From contig CAYTGR010000008.1 in NCBI GenBank assembly GCA_964437445.1, positions 1-64,000 on the forward strand: a stretch of 64,000 nucleotides of DNA, read 5' to 3'. Both the position numbers and the translations under genes were made by a program. Each line of letters opens with the position of its first letter. Position 1 is the stretch's first letter. Positions 7,626 to 16,213 of this stretch are shown piece after piece. The DNA is from CAYTGR01 sp964437445. Lineage in GTDB: Bacteria; Chloroflexota; Anaerolineae; B4-G1; SLSP01. Under the pieces are notes generated by a model that was not told the DNA's origin, did no database searches, and saw only the letters and a list, made by a program, of their open reading frames with translations.

Positions 7626-9383
7626 ATGAATCAACCATCCGCTATCCAACCCGGTAGCTCCCTGGCGCGTTACGTGTGGAAACTGCTGCGTCTGCGCTGG
7701 GTGATCTATTTCAGCGGCTTCCTGCGGGCCAAACCGGCGCGCAAAGTCGGGTACGTGGTCATCTGGTTGCTGTTGTTAGGCCTCTTTGTCGGCGCCTTTG
7801 TCTTGAGCTGGCTCCTGTTGCGGGCGCTCCAATCCCCCCAGGTGGCCGTTTACGTAGATCTGAGAGCCTTGCGCGACGGTCTCCCCGTGCTGGCCTTGGG
7901 GGGCGCATTTGTGGGCATTTTGCTGACCAGCTTCGGCGTCTTGCTGCAGGCGCTTTATCTCTCCGGCGACATAGATTTTTTGCTGGCGGCTCCGGTGCCC
8001 ATCCGCGCGGTCTTCATCGCCAAGCTGGTCCAGGCAATTTTACCCAACCTGGGGTTGATCAGTCTGTTAGGATTGCCGCTGCTCTTCGGCTTGGGCGCCG
8101 CCAGCGGTTACAACGTGCTGTACTACCCCCTGCTGGTGCTCATCCTGATCGCTCTGGCCCTGGCCGCCGCCGGATTGGCTGCTCTCCTGGTCATGGGAGT
8201 GGTCCGGCTCTTCCCGGCGCGGCGCGTTGCCGAAGTGCTGGGATTTTTCGGCGGGATTCTCTCGTTGATCTGTTCGCAGGCCGGCCAATGGGGCCGTTTT
8301 GTTGACGTCTCCGAATCGCAAGCTCTGCAAGCAACCCAAACCTTAGCGCGCTTCAACACCCCCTGGCTCCCGCTGGCCTGGCCTGGTCGTGGCCTGGTCG
8401 CCCTGGGGACCGGGCAATGGGGAACCGGGTTACTCCTCACCGGCTTGACGTTAGTGCTTTCCGGCGGAGCTTTTGCCCTGGCCCTGATCACCGCCGAGCG
8501 ACTCTACTACACCGGTTGGGCCCGCCTGCAGGTCGGCACTCAGAAAAAACGCCCGGCCCGTGTGAGCCGGCCGGCGGCAGCCGAGCACCGGTCCTGGCCG
8601 GCCATCCTGGCCGAACGGTTGCTCCCCGCGCCGGTGCGCGGCATTGTCGTCAAAGACCTGCTGGTCCTCCGGCGTGATCTGCGGAACCTCTCGCAGCTCA
8701 TCAGCGCGCTGATCCTGGCCTTTATCTACGTCCTCGCCATCGGCCGTGGCACTGACGTGCCGGGCGGGCAAGGGGAGATGCCGGCCATCTTCATGCAAAG
8801 TTTGCACTACCTCAAGACCTACAGTGCCTTGATGCTGTGGATCTTCATGAGCTGGTCGTTAATCTCGCGCCTGGCATTGATGGGCTTTTCGCAAGAAGGG
8901 AAACAGTACTGGCTGCTCAAGAGCGCGCCGCTCAGCACCGGGAAACTGTTGCTGGCCAAGTACCTGGTGGCTTACCTCCCCACCCTGGGACTCAGTGGGC
9001 TTTTCTTGCTTGTGATATCGGTACTGCATGGCAATCCCGGTGACATGCTGCTGTATGGACTCCCGGTCATAGCACTGAGCAGCGCCGGCACCACCGGAAT
9101 CAACCTGGCCTTCGGGGTACTGGGGGCCAAACTGGATTGGGATGATCCCCGCCGGATGGTAAGCGGCAACAGCGGTTGTCTGGGCGCCCTGGCGAGCCTG
9201 GTTTACCTGACATTCTCACTGGGATTGTTCTTCGGCCCACCGTTGGGGTTGACGCTGCTGAAACAATCCGTCCTGCTGGGCCAGGCGCTTGGCCTCATCC
9301 TGGGCGGCGTACTGGGCGTGGCCTGCGCCCTGATCCCGCCGTGGCTGGTGCGCCAGCGCGTCTCCCACATCGGCGAAGCGTAA
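7626..9383 (+). CDS. ABC transporter permease (ABC-2-like, large)
   Basis: The start is taken at the ATG at 7626, just after the ATPase stop; the longer open frame would overlap the ATPase gene. The 585-residue product is strongly hydrophobic, with two clusters of membrane helices. These flank a basic cytoplasmic region (ARLQVGTQKKRPARVSRPAAAEHRS) and a VKDLLVLRRDLRNLSQLISALILA segment typical of putative ABC exporter permeases. It pairs with the preceding ATPase. The exported substrate is unknown. Confidence 0.82.
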   Translation: MNQPSAIQPGSSLARYVWKLLRLRWVIYFSGFLRAKPARKVGYVVIWLLLLGLFVGAFVLSWLLLRALQSPQVAVYVDLRALRDGLPVLALGGAFVGILLTSFGVLLQALYLSGDIDFLLAAPVPIRAVFIAKLVQAILPNLGLISLLGLPLLFGLGAASGYNVLYYPLLVLILIALALAAAGLAALLVMGVVRLFPARRVAEVLGFFGGILSLICSQAGQWGRFVDVSESQALQATQTLARFNTPWLPLAWPGRGLVALGTGQWGTGLLLTGLTLVLSGGAFALALITAERLYYTGWARLQVGTQKKRPARVSRPAAAEHRSWPAILAERLLPAPVRGIVVKDLLVLRRDLRNLSQLISALILAFIYVLAIGRGTDVPGGQGEMPAIFMQSLHYLKTYSALMLWIFMSWSLISRLALMGFSQEGKQYWLLKSAPLSTGKLLLAKYLVAYLPTLGLSGLFLLVISVLHGNPGDMLLYGLPVIALSSAGTTGINLAFGVLGAKLDWDDPRRMVSGNSGCLGALASLVYLTFSLGLFFGPPLGLTLLKQSVLLGQALGLILGGVLGVACALIPPWLVRQRVSHIGEA

Positions 9384-9393
9384 AGTCACCTTG

Positions 9394-10398
9394 ATGGGAA
9401 TACTGCCCTCCGGCCCAGCAACAGCATCTACCGGCGCTGACAGCGCCGGGCAGCCCAAGCCGGCTTTTTGGGTGCGCGATCTGCCGATCTACGGCGATCT
9501 GGTACTCGCGCCGATGGCGGGCTTTTCTGACCAGCCCTACCGGAGCCTCTGCCGCCGGTTCGGCTCAGCCATGAGCTATACCGAGCTCGTCTCGGCCGAT
9601 GGGATCCTCTACCAGAGCCCACGGACCCTGTCCATGCTGGCATTTGACCCGGCGGAGCGGCCTGTCGTCTTCCAGCTATTCGGCCATGACGAAGACCAGC
9701 TGGAAGCGGCTGCCCGTCGCCTGCTCCCCCTTAACCCCGACCTCCTGGACCTGAACCTGGGCTGCTCCGTGGCTAAAGTTTTCGGCAAAGGGGCCGGGGC
9801 CAGTTTGCTCGGCGACCCCGCAAAGATCGGGCGTATTATGGCCCGCCTCGTTCACGCGGTTTCTATCCCGGTCACCGCCAAAATCCGCCTGGGACCAGAC
9901 CGCCACGCTCTCACTTACCTGACGGTGGCTCGCGCTTTGGAGGAAAATGGCGCAGCGTTGATCGCCGTGCATGGACGCACTCGTGCGCAATCCTACGCCG
10001 AGCCAGCCAACTGGGACGCCATCGCTGAGGTGAAACAGGCCGTCACCGTGCCGGTGCTGGGCAACGGGGACGTCCATTGCATTGCCGACATTGAGCGACT
10101 GAAGCGCCACACCCATTGTGACGGCGTGATGGTGGCCCGTGCCGCCATCGGCAATCCCTGGCTCTTTCAACGGCGCGATTTGAACGACGTTCCCTGGGCC
10201 GAACGGCGAGCTGTCATGGAATACCATCTGGCGGAGATGATAGCCTTCTACGGTCCGCAACGAGGACTGGTCAAGTTCCGCAAACACGCCGTGCGCTACC
10301 TCCGCGGATTACCCCTGGAAGCAGCTTTCCGCACCCACCTGACCACCTGCGACCACCCCGAAGAGTTTCTGGCTCTGTTAACGCAAATAAAACCATGA
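9394..10398 (+). CDS. dus: tRNA-dihydrouridine synthase
   Basis: The ATG at 9394 follows a TTG codon and is the better start. The 334-residue protein is an FMN-dependent Dus enzyme that reduces uridines in the tRNA D-loop. It shows LAPMAGFSDQPYRSLCRRFG near the N-terminus and the catalytic Cys in LNLGCSVAKVFGKGAGASLL. The TIM-barrel blocks VTAKIRLG, VHGRTRAQSYAEPANWD, VPVLGNGDV and GVMVARAAIGNPWLF follow. The usual NMGCP is here NLGCS, a small variation beside the catalytic cysteine. It is closest to DusB-like enzymes by pattern, but the subtype is not certain. Confidence 0.9.
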   Translation: MGILPSGPATASTGADSAGQPKPAFWVRDLPIYGDLVLAPMAGFSDQPYRSLCRRFGSAMSYTELVSADGILYQSPRTLSMLAFDPAERPVVFQLFGHDEDQLEAAARRLLPLNPDLLDLNLGCSVAKVFGKGAGASLLGDPAKIGRIMARLVHAVSIPVTAKIRLGPDRHALTYLTVARALEENGAALIAVHGRTRAQSYAEPANWDAIAEVKQAVTVPVLGNGDVHCIADIERLKRHTHCDGVMVARAAIGNPWLFQRRDLNDVPWAERRAVMEYHLAEMIAFYGPQRGLVKFRKHAVRYLRGLPLEAAFRTHLTTCDHPEEFLALLTQIKP

Positions 10399-10452
10399 AT
10401 AGCGATGGCCTGAGAACCCATTGACTATTTCTGTTTAAGGAGAATTCTTCCC

Positions 10453-11916
10453 ATGGAACTACTGTTAAAATTGGGAACGCTATCACTCCCCGCGCGAGTG
10501 ACCACAGCTGAACCTATCCCCGGCGGATATTTACTCACCGGCGCGGAATTACGGTTCCTGCACCCCTTTGGCGCAACCCGTTTCTACCGGCAGGGTTGGC
10601 ACTCATGGAGTCCCACCACCTGGGTGGAGCTGGCAACTCCCCCAACGCCCCCCCAACCGTCTACCCGTTGGCCACAAATAGATGATCCGGTGGCCTTCAC
10701 GCAGTCTATTCATAGTGGGAATGGTGTAGGGGCGCTGGAAGCGCCAGACGGCAACCTCCTGCTGCTTGGCGCGCTGGCCCCTGGCGCGCGTGTGGCAGCC
10801 GACGCCGATCTTTTGCGTGGCAGCTACTCAGGTACCGCAGGCCCCTGGTTTCTGGGCTACGGCGCAGAAACGGACTTGTTCACACACTATGCTGCCCTGC
10901 TGGGTGACTACCTGGGGCGGCGTGGACAAGCTCCTGCGCCACGGGTCTGGTGTAGCTGGTACAGTTTCTACAATCACATCAGTGAGGAATCGCTATTAGC
11001 CACGCTACACAGCCTTCAGGGCCTGCCATTTGACGTCTTCCAGGTGGACGATGGCTGGCAATTAGATATGGGGGATTGGGAAGCCAACCCCAAATTCCCG
11101 GCCGGGATGGCCGGGTTGGCCAACCGGATCCAGGAAGCCGGGTTGACACCGGGACTTTGGCTGGCGCCATTCATCGCGCGTCCCACCTCGGCACTCTACC
11201 GCGAACATCCGGATTGGATCCTGCGCGATGAGAACAACCATCCTGTTCCCGCCGGCGATAACTGGGGCGGATTTTACGCCCTGGATACCACCCATCCGCG
11301 CGTCAGAATCTGGCTGGAAGAGACTATCCGGCGCGTGTTGGACTGGGGTTACACCTATTTGAAACTGGATTTTCTCTACGCCGGCGCGCTGCCCGGTGTG
11401 CGCTACCACGACCTGCCACGTGAGGAGGCTTACCGCCAGGCAGTGGCTCTCATCCGGGAGGTAATGGGGCCAGAGACCTACCTGCTGGCCTGCGGCGCTC
11501 CGGTCCTGCCCAGCCTGGGGTTGGCAGATGGCCTGCGCATCGGGCCTGACGTCGCCCCCTACTGGGACAACGAAGATCGGAGCTGCTTACTGCACGACAC
11601 TTCTGCGCCGGGGGCCTTGAATGCTATCCGTACCTCGCTCCACCGGCTCTGGTTGCGCCCGCTGTGCCATACCGACCCCGACGTTGTCTTTTTCCGTACT
11701 CGCTACAACCTGCTGAATCCATACCAGCAGACCCTGCTACGCGACCTGGCACTCATTGCCGGCTTCAAAGCCACTTCCGACTTGCCCACCTGGCTGGATA
11801 GGGAAGAACAGACAGCACTGGAGAATTTTTTGCAGGCCCAGCCAACTGTGGTTCGTCAAACCCGTTATCAGTTCACACTGGATGAGCGGGTAGTAGATTT
11901 CAGTCTGGCGCTCTGA
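10453..11916 (+). CDS. GH36-type alpha-galactosidase
   Basis: This 487-residue protein has the hallmarks of glycoside hydrolase family 36. WCSWYSFYNHIS lies near residue 166 and DVFQVDDGWQ near 195. The nucleophile Asp is in TYLKLDFLYAG near 304, LACGAPVLPSLG near 345, and the acid/base Asp in LRIGPDVAPYWDN near 365. It has no signal peptide, so it is predicted to cleave alpha-galactosides in the cytoplasm. It is shorter than classical GH36 enzymes (about 700 residues), with a small N-terminal beta domain. AAGGAGAA precedes the ATG. No sugar transporter is adjacent. Confidence 0.87.
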   Translation: MELLLKLGTLSLPARVTTAEPIPGGYLLTGAELRFLHPFGATRFYRQGWHSWSPTTWVELATPPTPPQPSTRWPQIDDPVAFTQSIHSGNGVGALEAPDGNLLLLGALAPGARVAADADLLRGSYSGTAGPWFLGYGAETDLFTHYAALLGDYLGRRGQAPAPRVWCSWYSFYNHISEESLLATLHSLQGLPFDVFQVDDGWQLDMGDWEANPKFPAGMAGLANRIQEAGLTPGLWLAPFIARPTSALYREHPDWILRDENNHPVPAGDNWGGFYALDTTHPRVRIWLEETIRRVLDWGYTYLKLDFLYAGALPGVRYHDLPREEAYRQAVALIREVMGPETYLLACGAPVLPSLGLADGLRIGPDVAPYWDNEDRSCLLHDTSAPGALNAIRTSLHRLWLRPLCHTDPDVVFFRTRYNLLNPYQQTLLRDLALIAGFKATSDLPTWLDREEQTALENFLQAQPTVVRQTRYQFTLDERVVDFSLAL

Positions 11917-12453
11917 GCAATTATTAATTGGTTGGATAAGTTGTAAGGTTGTAGTGGTCATAGAGCGGCGGATTGTGGGGAAAACCCCATATCCCCCCTA
12001 TTACTGGTGGCTTGGATGTGGTCTCCTACTATATCTTCGGGTCCATGGCCTATTGCCGGTGGGGAAAATCTGGGGAAAGGGCAGTCTTTGCAGGTTGCGG
12101 GTTGAATTTGCTTATTGCTAAGGGCTGGCAGCCTTAACTTCCTGGCACTGGACACCCCACCGGTTGGTTCTCTCCGCCGGTCAGCTCCAAGATACTGGGG
12201 GTGGTGCAAAAGAGTGAAACGGTCCCCCGTTTTTGCCAACCTGAGGGGAGCCGACTTTTCCCCAAAAGGGTCCATTTTTCCACCAAAAAAGCACATTTTT
12301 CCACAGGGGGACCCCAATTTACGGTTGCTTGACGGTAAGCGCTCCCAATAGTAGGGGGGCGGGAAACGATCTACCCCTTTCCCTGGGGGCCCTGTAGCGG
12401 GTGGAAAACCCGCGCGTCTTTCCACCGGGTTTTAACGAGAAGCATACTGGGGA
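11917..12453. other. Intergenic region without a supported gene
   Basis: About 540 bases separate the galactosidase from the metK terminator. The only long frame (minus strand, 155 codons) is proline- and lysine-rich, has no ribosome site and resembles no protein. The DNA contains runs such as TTTTCCCC and two CATTTTTCCAC words 20 bases apart, but no clear functional site was seen. Confidence 0.5.
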
Positions 12454-12494
12454 ACAAAAACACCTGACCGGCCTGTACAGGCCGGTCAGGTGTT
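12454..12494 (-). terminator. Rho-independent terminator of metK
   Basis: Bases 12459-12494 form a perfect 36-base palindrome built on CACCTGACCGGCC. On the minus strand it is followed by TTTTTG. It lies about 50 bases beyond the metK stop codon, the right place and orientation to end that transcript. Confidence 0.85.
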
Positions 12495-12546
12495 ACATGG
12501 GCGACGCAATAGCGTCTGGAGCAGGTCCCTGGTAATCCTGGCAGTT

Positions 12547-13737
12547 TTAGCAGATGGAAATCTCGCGGCAGAGAATCCGCTGCCGCAGCTGCGGAATGTT
12601 CTCTAATTGTTCTTCAATGACTTTTGCCACCGCTGCCTGCACGACCGATGAGAGGGCTCCGTCCTGGGAGAAAAGCTGCGCGGTCGCTACCAGCGGTTCA
12701 TCCAGCGGGTGTCCGATCTGCGAGAGCAGGTAAACCGTGGCCGAGCGCACTTCTGGCACCTGCTCCACGATGGCGCGGGCGGTATCCAGCGCCAACAGGT
12801 TATAGAGCTTACCCACGTGCGAAATCGGGTTCTTGCCGGCGGCGGCCTCCAAACTGGTGGCCCGGAACGGAGCGATGACGCCGTTCACGCGATTGCCGCG
12901 CCCTACCGCGCCATCATCACCCTGCTCGGCCGAAGTGCCGGTCAGTGTCAGGTAGACGGCATCGGCTTCCACATTGTCCGCCGTGTTCACATGCACCTGT
13001 ACGTGCAGCGGATTTAACCCATCGGCATAAGCCTGAATTGCTGCCTGGGCGGCGTTGCGCAGTTCCAGGTACTCTGCCGCATCGTGCACCTGGGTGGAGA
13101 TGAACGGCAGTGCCACGGTCAGGATGATCTGATCGCCGTGGCGGGCGCCCATGACCTTGACATCTTCCCCAACCGGGAATTCGTTGATGAGCGCGTAGTT
13201 GATATATTGAGCCGTCTCAAATACTGTCAGTTCCAGGATGGAGCGTGGCCAGTGGCTGACACCGAAGCTGGTGTCGTTGGCGACAATGTGCTCTACTGTG
13301 TACTGCAGCTCTTCCGCACCGCGCCCGGCATACGAATCAATGACCACATGCTTCACAGGATCAAGGTACCGCATAGTCTCCCGCAAGTGCAGGCGGGCAG
13401 CTTCAATGGCGATCGTGTCCATGGGAACCTTTTTGCCCTGCCAACTGGGCAATCCCCGGCCGGCGATCTGGATGCGAATGGGGCGGATCATTTGCCCACC
13501 ACCGTAATAAGCTTCCGCCTCTCCGGCGACCAGTTGCACCTTATCAAAATTGTGGTGCAGCACAAATCCCAGGTTTTCCTGGCACCAGCGGGAGTATTCC
13601 ACCGAGATCCGTTCGGCAATGCCGTCGCAGAGGCTGTCGGGGTGTCCGATTCCCTTGCGTTCCACGATCTCTACCGGGAGATCATCCACGTATTGGCCGG
13701 TGGCCTCAGTGACAACAATATTGCGCTGCTTAGACAT
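12547..13737 (-). CDS. metK: Archaeal-type S-adenosylmethionine synthetase (methionine adenosyltransferase)
   Basis: The enzyme makes S-adenosylmethionine from methionine and ATP. The 396-residue product matches the archaeal MAT family (PF01941), not the usual bacterial MetK. Visible blocks are VEIVERKGIGHPDSLCDGIAE at the N-terminus, VLHHNFDKVQLV, VIDSYAGRGAEELQ, ANDTSFGVSHWP, VKVMGARHGDQI and the C-terminal TGTSAEQGDDGAVGRGNRV with GKNPISHVGKLYN. ATG codons occur at 13740 and 13737; the second is better placed after GAGGAGG. The gene stands alone behind a SAM-I riboswitch and ends at a strong terminator, so it is expected to be shut off when SAM is plentiful. Confidence 0.93.
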   Translation of the reverse strand: MSKQRNIVVTEATGQYVDDLPVEIVERKGIGHPDSLCDGIAERISVEYSRWCQENLGFVLHHNFDKVQLVAGEAEAYYGGGQMIRPIRIQIAGRGLPSWQGKKVPMDTIAIEAARLHLRETMRYLDPVKHVVIDSYAGRGAEELQYTVEHIVANDTSFGVSHWPRSILELTVFETAQYINYALINEFPVGEDVKVMGARHGDQIILTVALPFISTQVHDAAEYLELRNAAQAAIQAYADGLNPLHVQVHVNTADNVEADAVYLTLTGTSAEQGDDGAVGRGNRVNGVIAPFRATSLEAAAGKNPISHVGKLYNLLALDTARAIVEQVPEVRSATVYLLSQIGHPLDEPLVATAQLFSQDGALSSVVQAAVAKVIEEQLENIPQLRQRILCREISIC

Positions 13738-13786
13738 CATAACCTCCTCAGAAATGGGATTTTTGCCCCCGGACCTGGACCTCCCA

Positions 13787-13818
13787 GAAAAAAAGCCTCT
13801 TCTGTGATGAAGAGGCTT
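13787..13818 (-). terminator. Riboswitch-controlled attenuator ahead of metK
   Basis: A 10-bp hairpin (13818-13809 with 13802-13793, AAGCCTCTTC and its complement) is followed by a T run on the minus strand. It sits between the SAM aptamer and the metK ribosome site. The 5' arm CCTCTTCATC can instead pair with GATGAGAGG at the 3' side of aptamer stem P1, giving an antiterminator when SAM is absent. That switching scheme is inferred. Confidence 0.85.
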
Positions 13819-13837
13819 GACACTATGCAGTGACAAC

Positions 13838-13994
13838 CTCTCATCTTCCAGAACGTTGTCGTTCTGCCGGAATTAGCACCTGGATTGGTTCAACGGGGGT
13901 GTTGGGTTGATTGCAACTGCCACCCTCCCTTTGCTCCATCCAATCTGGTTGCCGAGGTTTCACAGGGCCGGTCCCTCCACCTCTCTGGATGAGT
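13838..13994 (-). promoter_or_regulatory. SAM-I (S-box) riboswitch aptamer
   Basis: The minus strand carries the conserved S-box sequence in order. It has P1 strand CTCATC, then AGAGAGGTGGAGGGACCGGC, the core TGAAACCTCGGCAACC, then GGTGCTAATTCC with GCAGA, and the closing P1 strand GATGAG at 13845-13840. These elements and their spacing match the SAM-I class. It is about 100 bases upstream of metK, followed by an intrinsic terminator, so SAM binding should cause early termination. Confidence 0.93.
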
Positions 13995-14022
13995 GTCCAC
14001 CGGGGTATTCAATTGTGGGGCT

Positions 14023-14050
14023 ATCTTATCATCATTTACCGGCCTGTCAA
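14023..14050 (-). promoter_or_regulatory. Promoter of the metK riboswitch transcript
   Basis: TTGACA (14050-14045) and TAAGAT (14028-14023) lie 16 bases apart on the minus strand. The predicted start point is about 25 bases before the aptamer. Confidence 0.6.
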
Positions 14051-14213
14051 GTCAAGATTGAGCTTGCTGCAAATAGCCTGAAATTTCACGCCAGGGCGCA
14101 AAGCCCGTCAAGGTTTTCTTCACTCAGGGTTGCCTGGTGGCTTGGCGTGAGACCTTTTGCAGCAAAATGTCGCCATTCCTGTCTGTCATAAAGTATTGTT
14201 CCTGAGAGAATAT

Positions 14214-14221
14214 GCTATAAT
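14214..14221 (+). promoter_or_regulatory. Extended -10 promoter for the double-HTH gene
   Basis: TGCTATAAT is an extended -10 element about 95 bases ahead of the gene. The -35 region is poor (TTGTTC at a short 14-base spacing). Confidence 0.5.
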
Positions 14222-14317
14222 GGGTGAAAGCGAATAGGGACCTGCTTGCGGTAAAGTGGCATAGGGTCCCCTGCCTGAAGCCGCGGCAGCTCAGCGATCT
14301 ATTTGGGAGGATGCCGA

Positions 14318-14992
14318 ATGCCTGACCTGGAGATCATTCAATTACGCAACCGGATTTTGGGGATTTTGATTCATCAGGCGCGGGAACGGGCACGTCGCTC
14401 TCGCAAAGAATGTGCTACAGCGTTGGGAACTTCTACGGGACGGTTTGCCGCTTACGAAGAGGGGGAAAAGCCCATTTCGCTGCCGGAGCTGGAATTGTTG
14501 GCGCGTTACCTGGAGTGTCCGTTGCGAGATTTTCGCAAGAATGAGGTTCCCACTCAGGATGCGGTTGCTCATCTGCCTGATCCCATGTTATTCCTGCCAT
14601 TGGGCCACCGTTTGGTGGGGGCACGCCTGCGCCAGGCTCGCTTAGAGCGCGATTTACAACAGCAGGACCTGGCGGATCTATTGGGGTGTTCAGCTGCCGC
14701 CATCTCGGCCTATGAATACGGGGAGCGTCCGATGCCCATGGCTGAATTAGAGGTGGTTGCCCGTGCTTTGGGGGTAACCTTGGATTTCTTTATGGACAGC
14801 CAGAACGAAGTAGGGGCGTGGCACCGTTTACAGGAGGAGTTTGAGCGTTTCCGGGAATTGCCTGCTGAGATGCGGGAGTTTGTGCTACGCCCCATCAACC
14901 GGAGCTACCTGGATCTGGCGATCAAGCTCTCGCAGATGCCGGCCGGCTCATTGCGTCAGATCGCCGAAGGACTGTTGGAAATCACCTATTAG
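14318..14992 (+). CDS. Transcription regulator with two Xre-type HTH domains
   Basis: The ATG at 14318 lies seven bases after GGGAGG and is preferred over an upstream TTG. The 224-residue product contains two Cro/Xre-type helix-turn-helix domains in tandem. The first includes ARERARRSRKECATALGTST with YEEGEKPISLPELELLARYL. The second includes ARLERDLQQQDLADLLGCSA with YEYGERPMPMAELEVVARAL. A helical C-terminal segment follows. It is probably a DNA-binding regulator with two half-site readers in one chain. A TPR protein gene follows 26 bases later and is likely cotranscribed. Confidence 0.85.
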   Translation: MPDLEIIQLRNRILGILIHQARERARRSRKECATALGTSTGRFAAYEEGEKPISLPELELLARYLECPLRDFRKNEVPTQDAVAHLPDPMLFLPLGHRLVGARLRQARLERDLQQQDLADLLGCSAAAISAYEYGERPMPMAELEVVARALGVTLDFFMDSQNEVGAWHRLQEEFERFRELPAEMREFVLRPINRSYLDLAIKLSQMPAGSLRQIAEGLLEITY

Positions 14993-15017
14993 ATCTGTTT
15001 TTTTAAGGAGGATAAGG

Positions 15018-15554
15018 ATGACCAACCCCACCGCTGAAGAATTACAAAAAGAAGGGTTGCGACTGTTTCAAGAAGGGCTGTATGATGAGGCTGTGTTACG
15101 TTTCAGCGAGGCCCTGGAGCATTATGGAGAAGAGGGGCGTGAAGTTGAAGCTGCTGAGATGCTCAATAACATTGGGATCATCCGGCGCAAACAGAATCGC
15201 TGGCCGGAAGCGGCCGAATCCATTGAGGCGGCGCAGCGCGTTTTCGTCAGGTTGGGCGACAAATCACGGCAGGCGCAGGCTCTGGGCAACCTGGCGGCGA
15301 TCTACGCGGCGATGGGTAAGCGTACAGAGGCCATGGATGCCTGGCGTGGGGCTGCGCTGATGTTTGAGGAACTGGGCGACCGGCAGCGCCAGGGAGATAC
15401 TTTGATGGCGTTGGGCACAGCGCTCTTCAAGGCCGGCCAGCGACAGGAGGGATTAGCAACCTACCAGGCCGGCTTGGGCCTGTTGGAACATCCGACTACC
15501 AGCCAGAAGTTCACCCGGACCTTGATGGGGTTACAGGCCAGATTGACCAGATAG
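15018..15554 (+). CDS. Tetratricopeptide-repeat protein
   Basis: The start is the ATG at 15018 with AAGGAGG upstream; the longer frame overlaps the preceding gene. The 178-residue product is made of about four TPR units, for example LQKEGLRLFQEGLYDEAVLRF, then MLNNIGIIRRKQNRWPEAAE, then QALGNLAAIYAAMGKRTEAM and GDTLMALGTALFKAGQRQEG. It has no signal peptide or catalytic domain, so it likely acts as a protein-binding scaffold. It sits behind the double-HTH gene and ends at a hairpin terminator. Confidence 0.85.
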   Translation: MTNPTAEELQKEGLRLFQEGLYDEAVLRFSEALEHYGEEGREVEAAEMLNNIGIIRRKQNRWPEAAESIEAAQRVFVRLGDKSRQAQALGNLAAIYAAMGKRTEAMDAWRGAALMFEELGDRQRQGDTLMALGTALFKAGQRQEGLATYQAGLGLLEHPTTSQKFTRTLMGLQARLTR

Positions 15555-15578
15555 CCCGGCCGCGCTGCGCAATGACGG

Positions 15579-15604
15579 GCAGGAGAGCCACGGGGCTCTC
15601 CTGC
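15579..15604 (+). terminator. Hairpin terminator after the TPR gene
   Basis: An 11-bp perfect stem (15579-15589 with 15594-15604) closes an ACGG loop and is followed by TGTTAT. It lies 25 bases after the TPR stop. Confidence 0.65.
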
Positions 15605-15663
15605 TGTTATATTGGCATCAACCGCCCCGCCGGTGGTTTGCGGCCTCGCTTGCTTGGGTTTTG

Positions 15664-15679
15664 TGTTTCACGTGAAACA
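15664..15679. other. parS: Chromosomal parS site (ParB-binding centromere)
   Basis: TGTTTCACGTGAAACA is a perfect 16-bp palindrome identical to the consensus parS bound by chromosomal ParB proteins. These sites cluster around replication origins and load ParB clamps for chromosome segregation. It lies in the gap between the TPR terminator and the rplI promoter. No parA/parB of the chromosomal type is in the window. Confidence 0.85.
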
Positions 15680-15705
15680 GGCCCGCCGGTATTCTGATAG
15701 CTGCA

Positions 15706-15733
15706 TTGCCGTTTTTGTAATTTGGGGTATGAT
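15706..15733 (+). promoter_or_regulatory. Promoter for rplI
   Basis: TTGCCG and TATGAT are 16 bases apart, with the expected start about 25 bases before the ATG and ahead of the AGGAGG at 15752. Confidence 0.6.
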
Positions 15734-15763
15734 TACGTTACGGGTGAATCCAGGAGGCAAAGG

Positions 15764-16213
15764 ATGAAAGTAGTCCTCAAACGTGATGTGCCCGGTCTGG
15801 GTAGAGCCGATGACATCAAAGAGGTCTCGGAAGGCTATGGCCGTAACTATTTGATTCCCCGAGGTCTGGCGGTCCCCGCCACCGAGGGGGTCGTGAAAGC
15901 CGCTCAGGACCTGCACAAAGCCAAAGAAGATCAAATAACCCGCCAACGCGACCGGGCGCAACGGATTGCCGCGCGTTTGAAATCCGAACCGCTGCATTTT
16001 CGTGTCAAAGCTGGCGAAAGCGGCCGCCTTTATGGTTCTATTACCTCAGCGGACATTGCTGAAGCTATTGGGCGGTTGATTGGATTACCCTTTGATAAGC
16101 GGCAGATCTTGCTGGAGCACCCGATCCGTGACCTGGGTAGTCATCTGGTGGACATCAAGATAGAAGGTGGCGTCCGTGCCCAGGTGCGGGTCATTGTAGA
16201 AGCGGAGGGTTGA
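15764..16213 (+). CDS. rplI: 50S ribosomal protein L9
   Basis: The ATG at 15764 follows AGGAGG and begins MKVVLKRDVPGLGRADDIKEV. The 149-residue protein has the L9 N-terminal domain, with the signature GYGRNYLIPRGLAVPAT, a long connecting helix (about 40-75) and a C-terminal domain, LYGSITSADIAEAI to VRAQVRVIVEAEG. L9 binds 23S rRNA and helps keep the reading frame. Length is normal. The next gene starts on the overlapping TGATG, so the two are translationally coupled. Confidence 0.96.
   Translation: MKVVLKRDVPGLGRADDIKEVSEGYGRNYLIPRGLAVPATEGVVKAAQDLHKAKEDQITRQRDRAQRIAARLKSEPLHFRVKAGESGRLYGSITSADIAEAIGRLIGLPFDKRQILLEHPIRDLGSHLVDIKIEGGVRAQVRVIVEAEG

Noticed and set aside
12273..12312. TTTTTCCAC words as DnaA boxes of a chromosomal origin
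   Set aside because: Only two copies and they miss the TTATCCACA consensus at key positions; dnaA or dnaN are not nearby.
11958..12425. 155-codon minus-strand frame after the galactosidase gene
   Set aside because: No ribosome site, unusual composition and no family resemblance; the interval is better described as gene-free.
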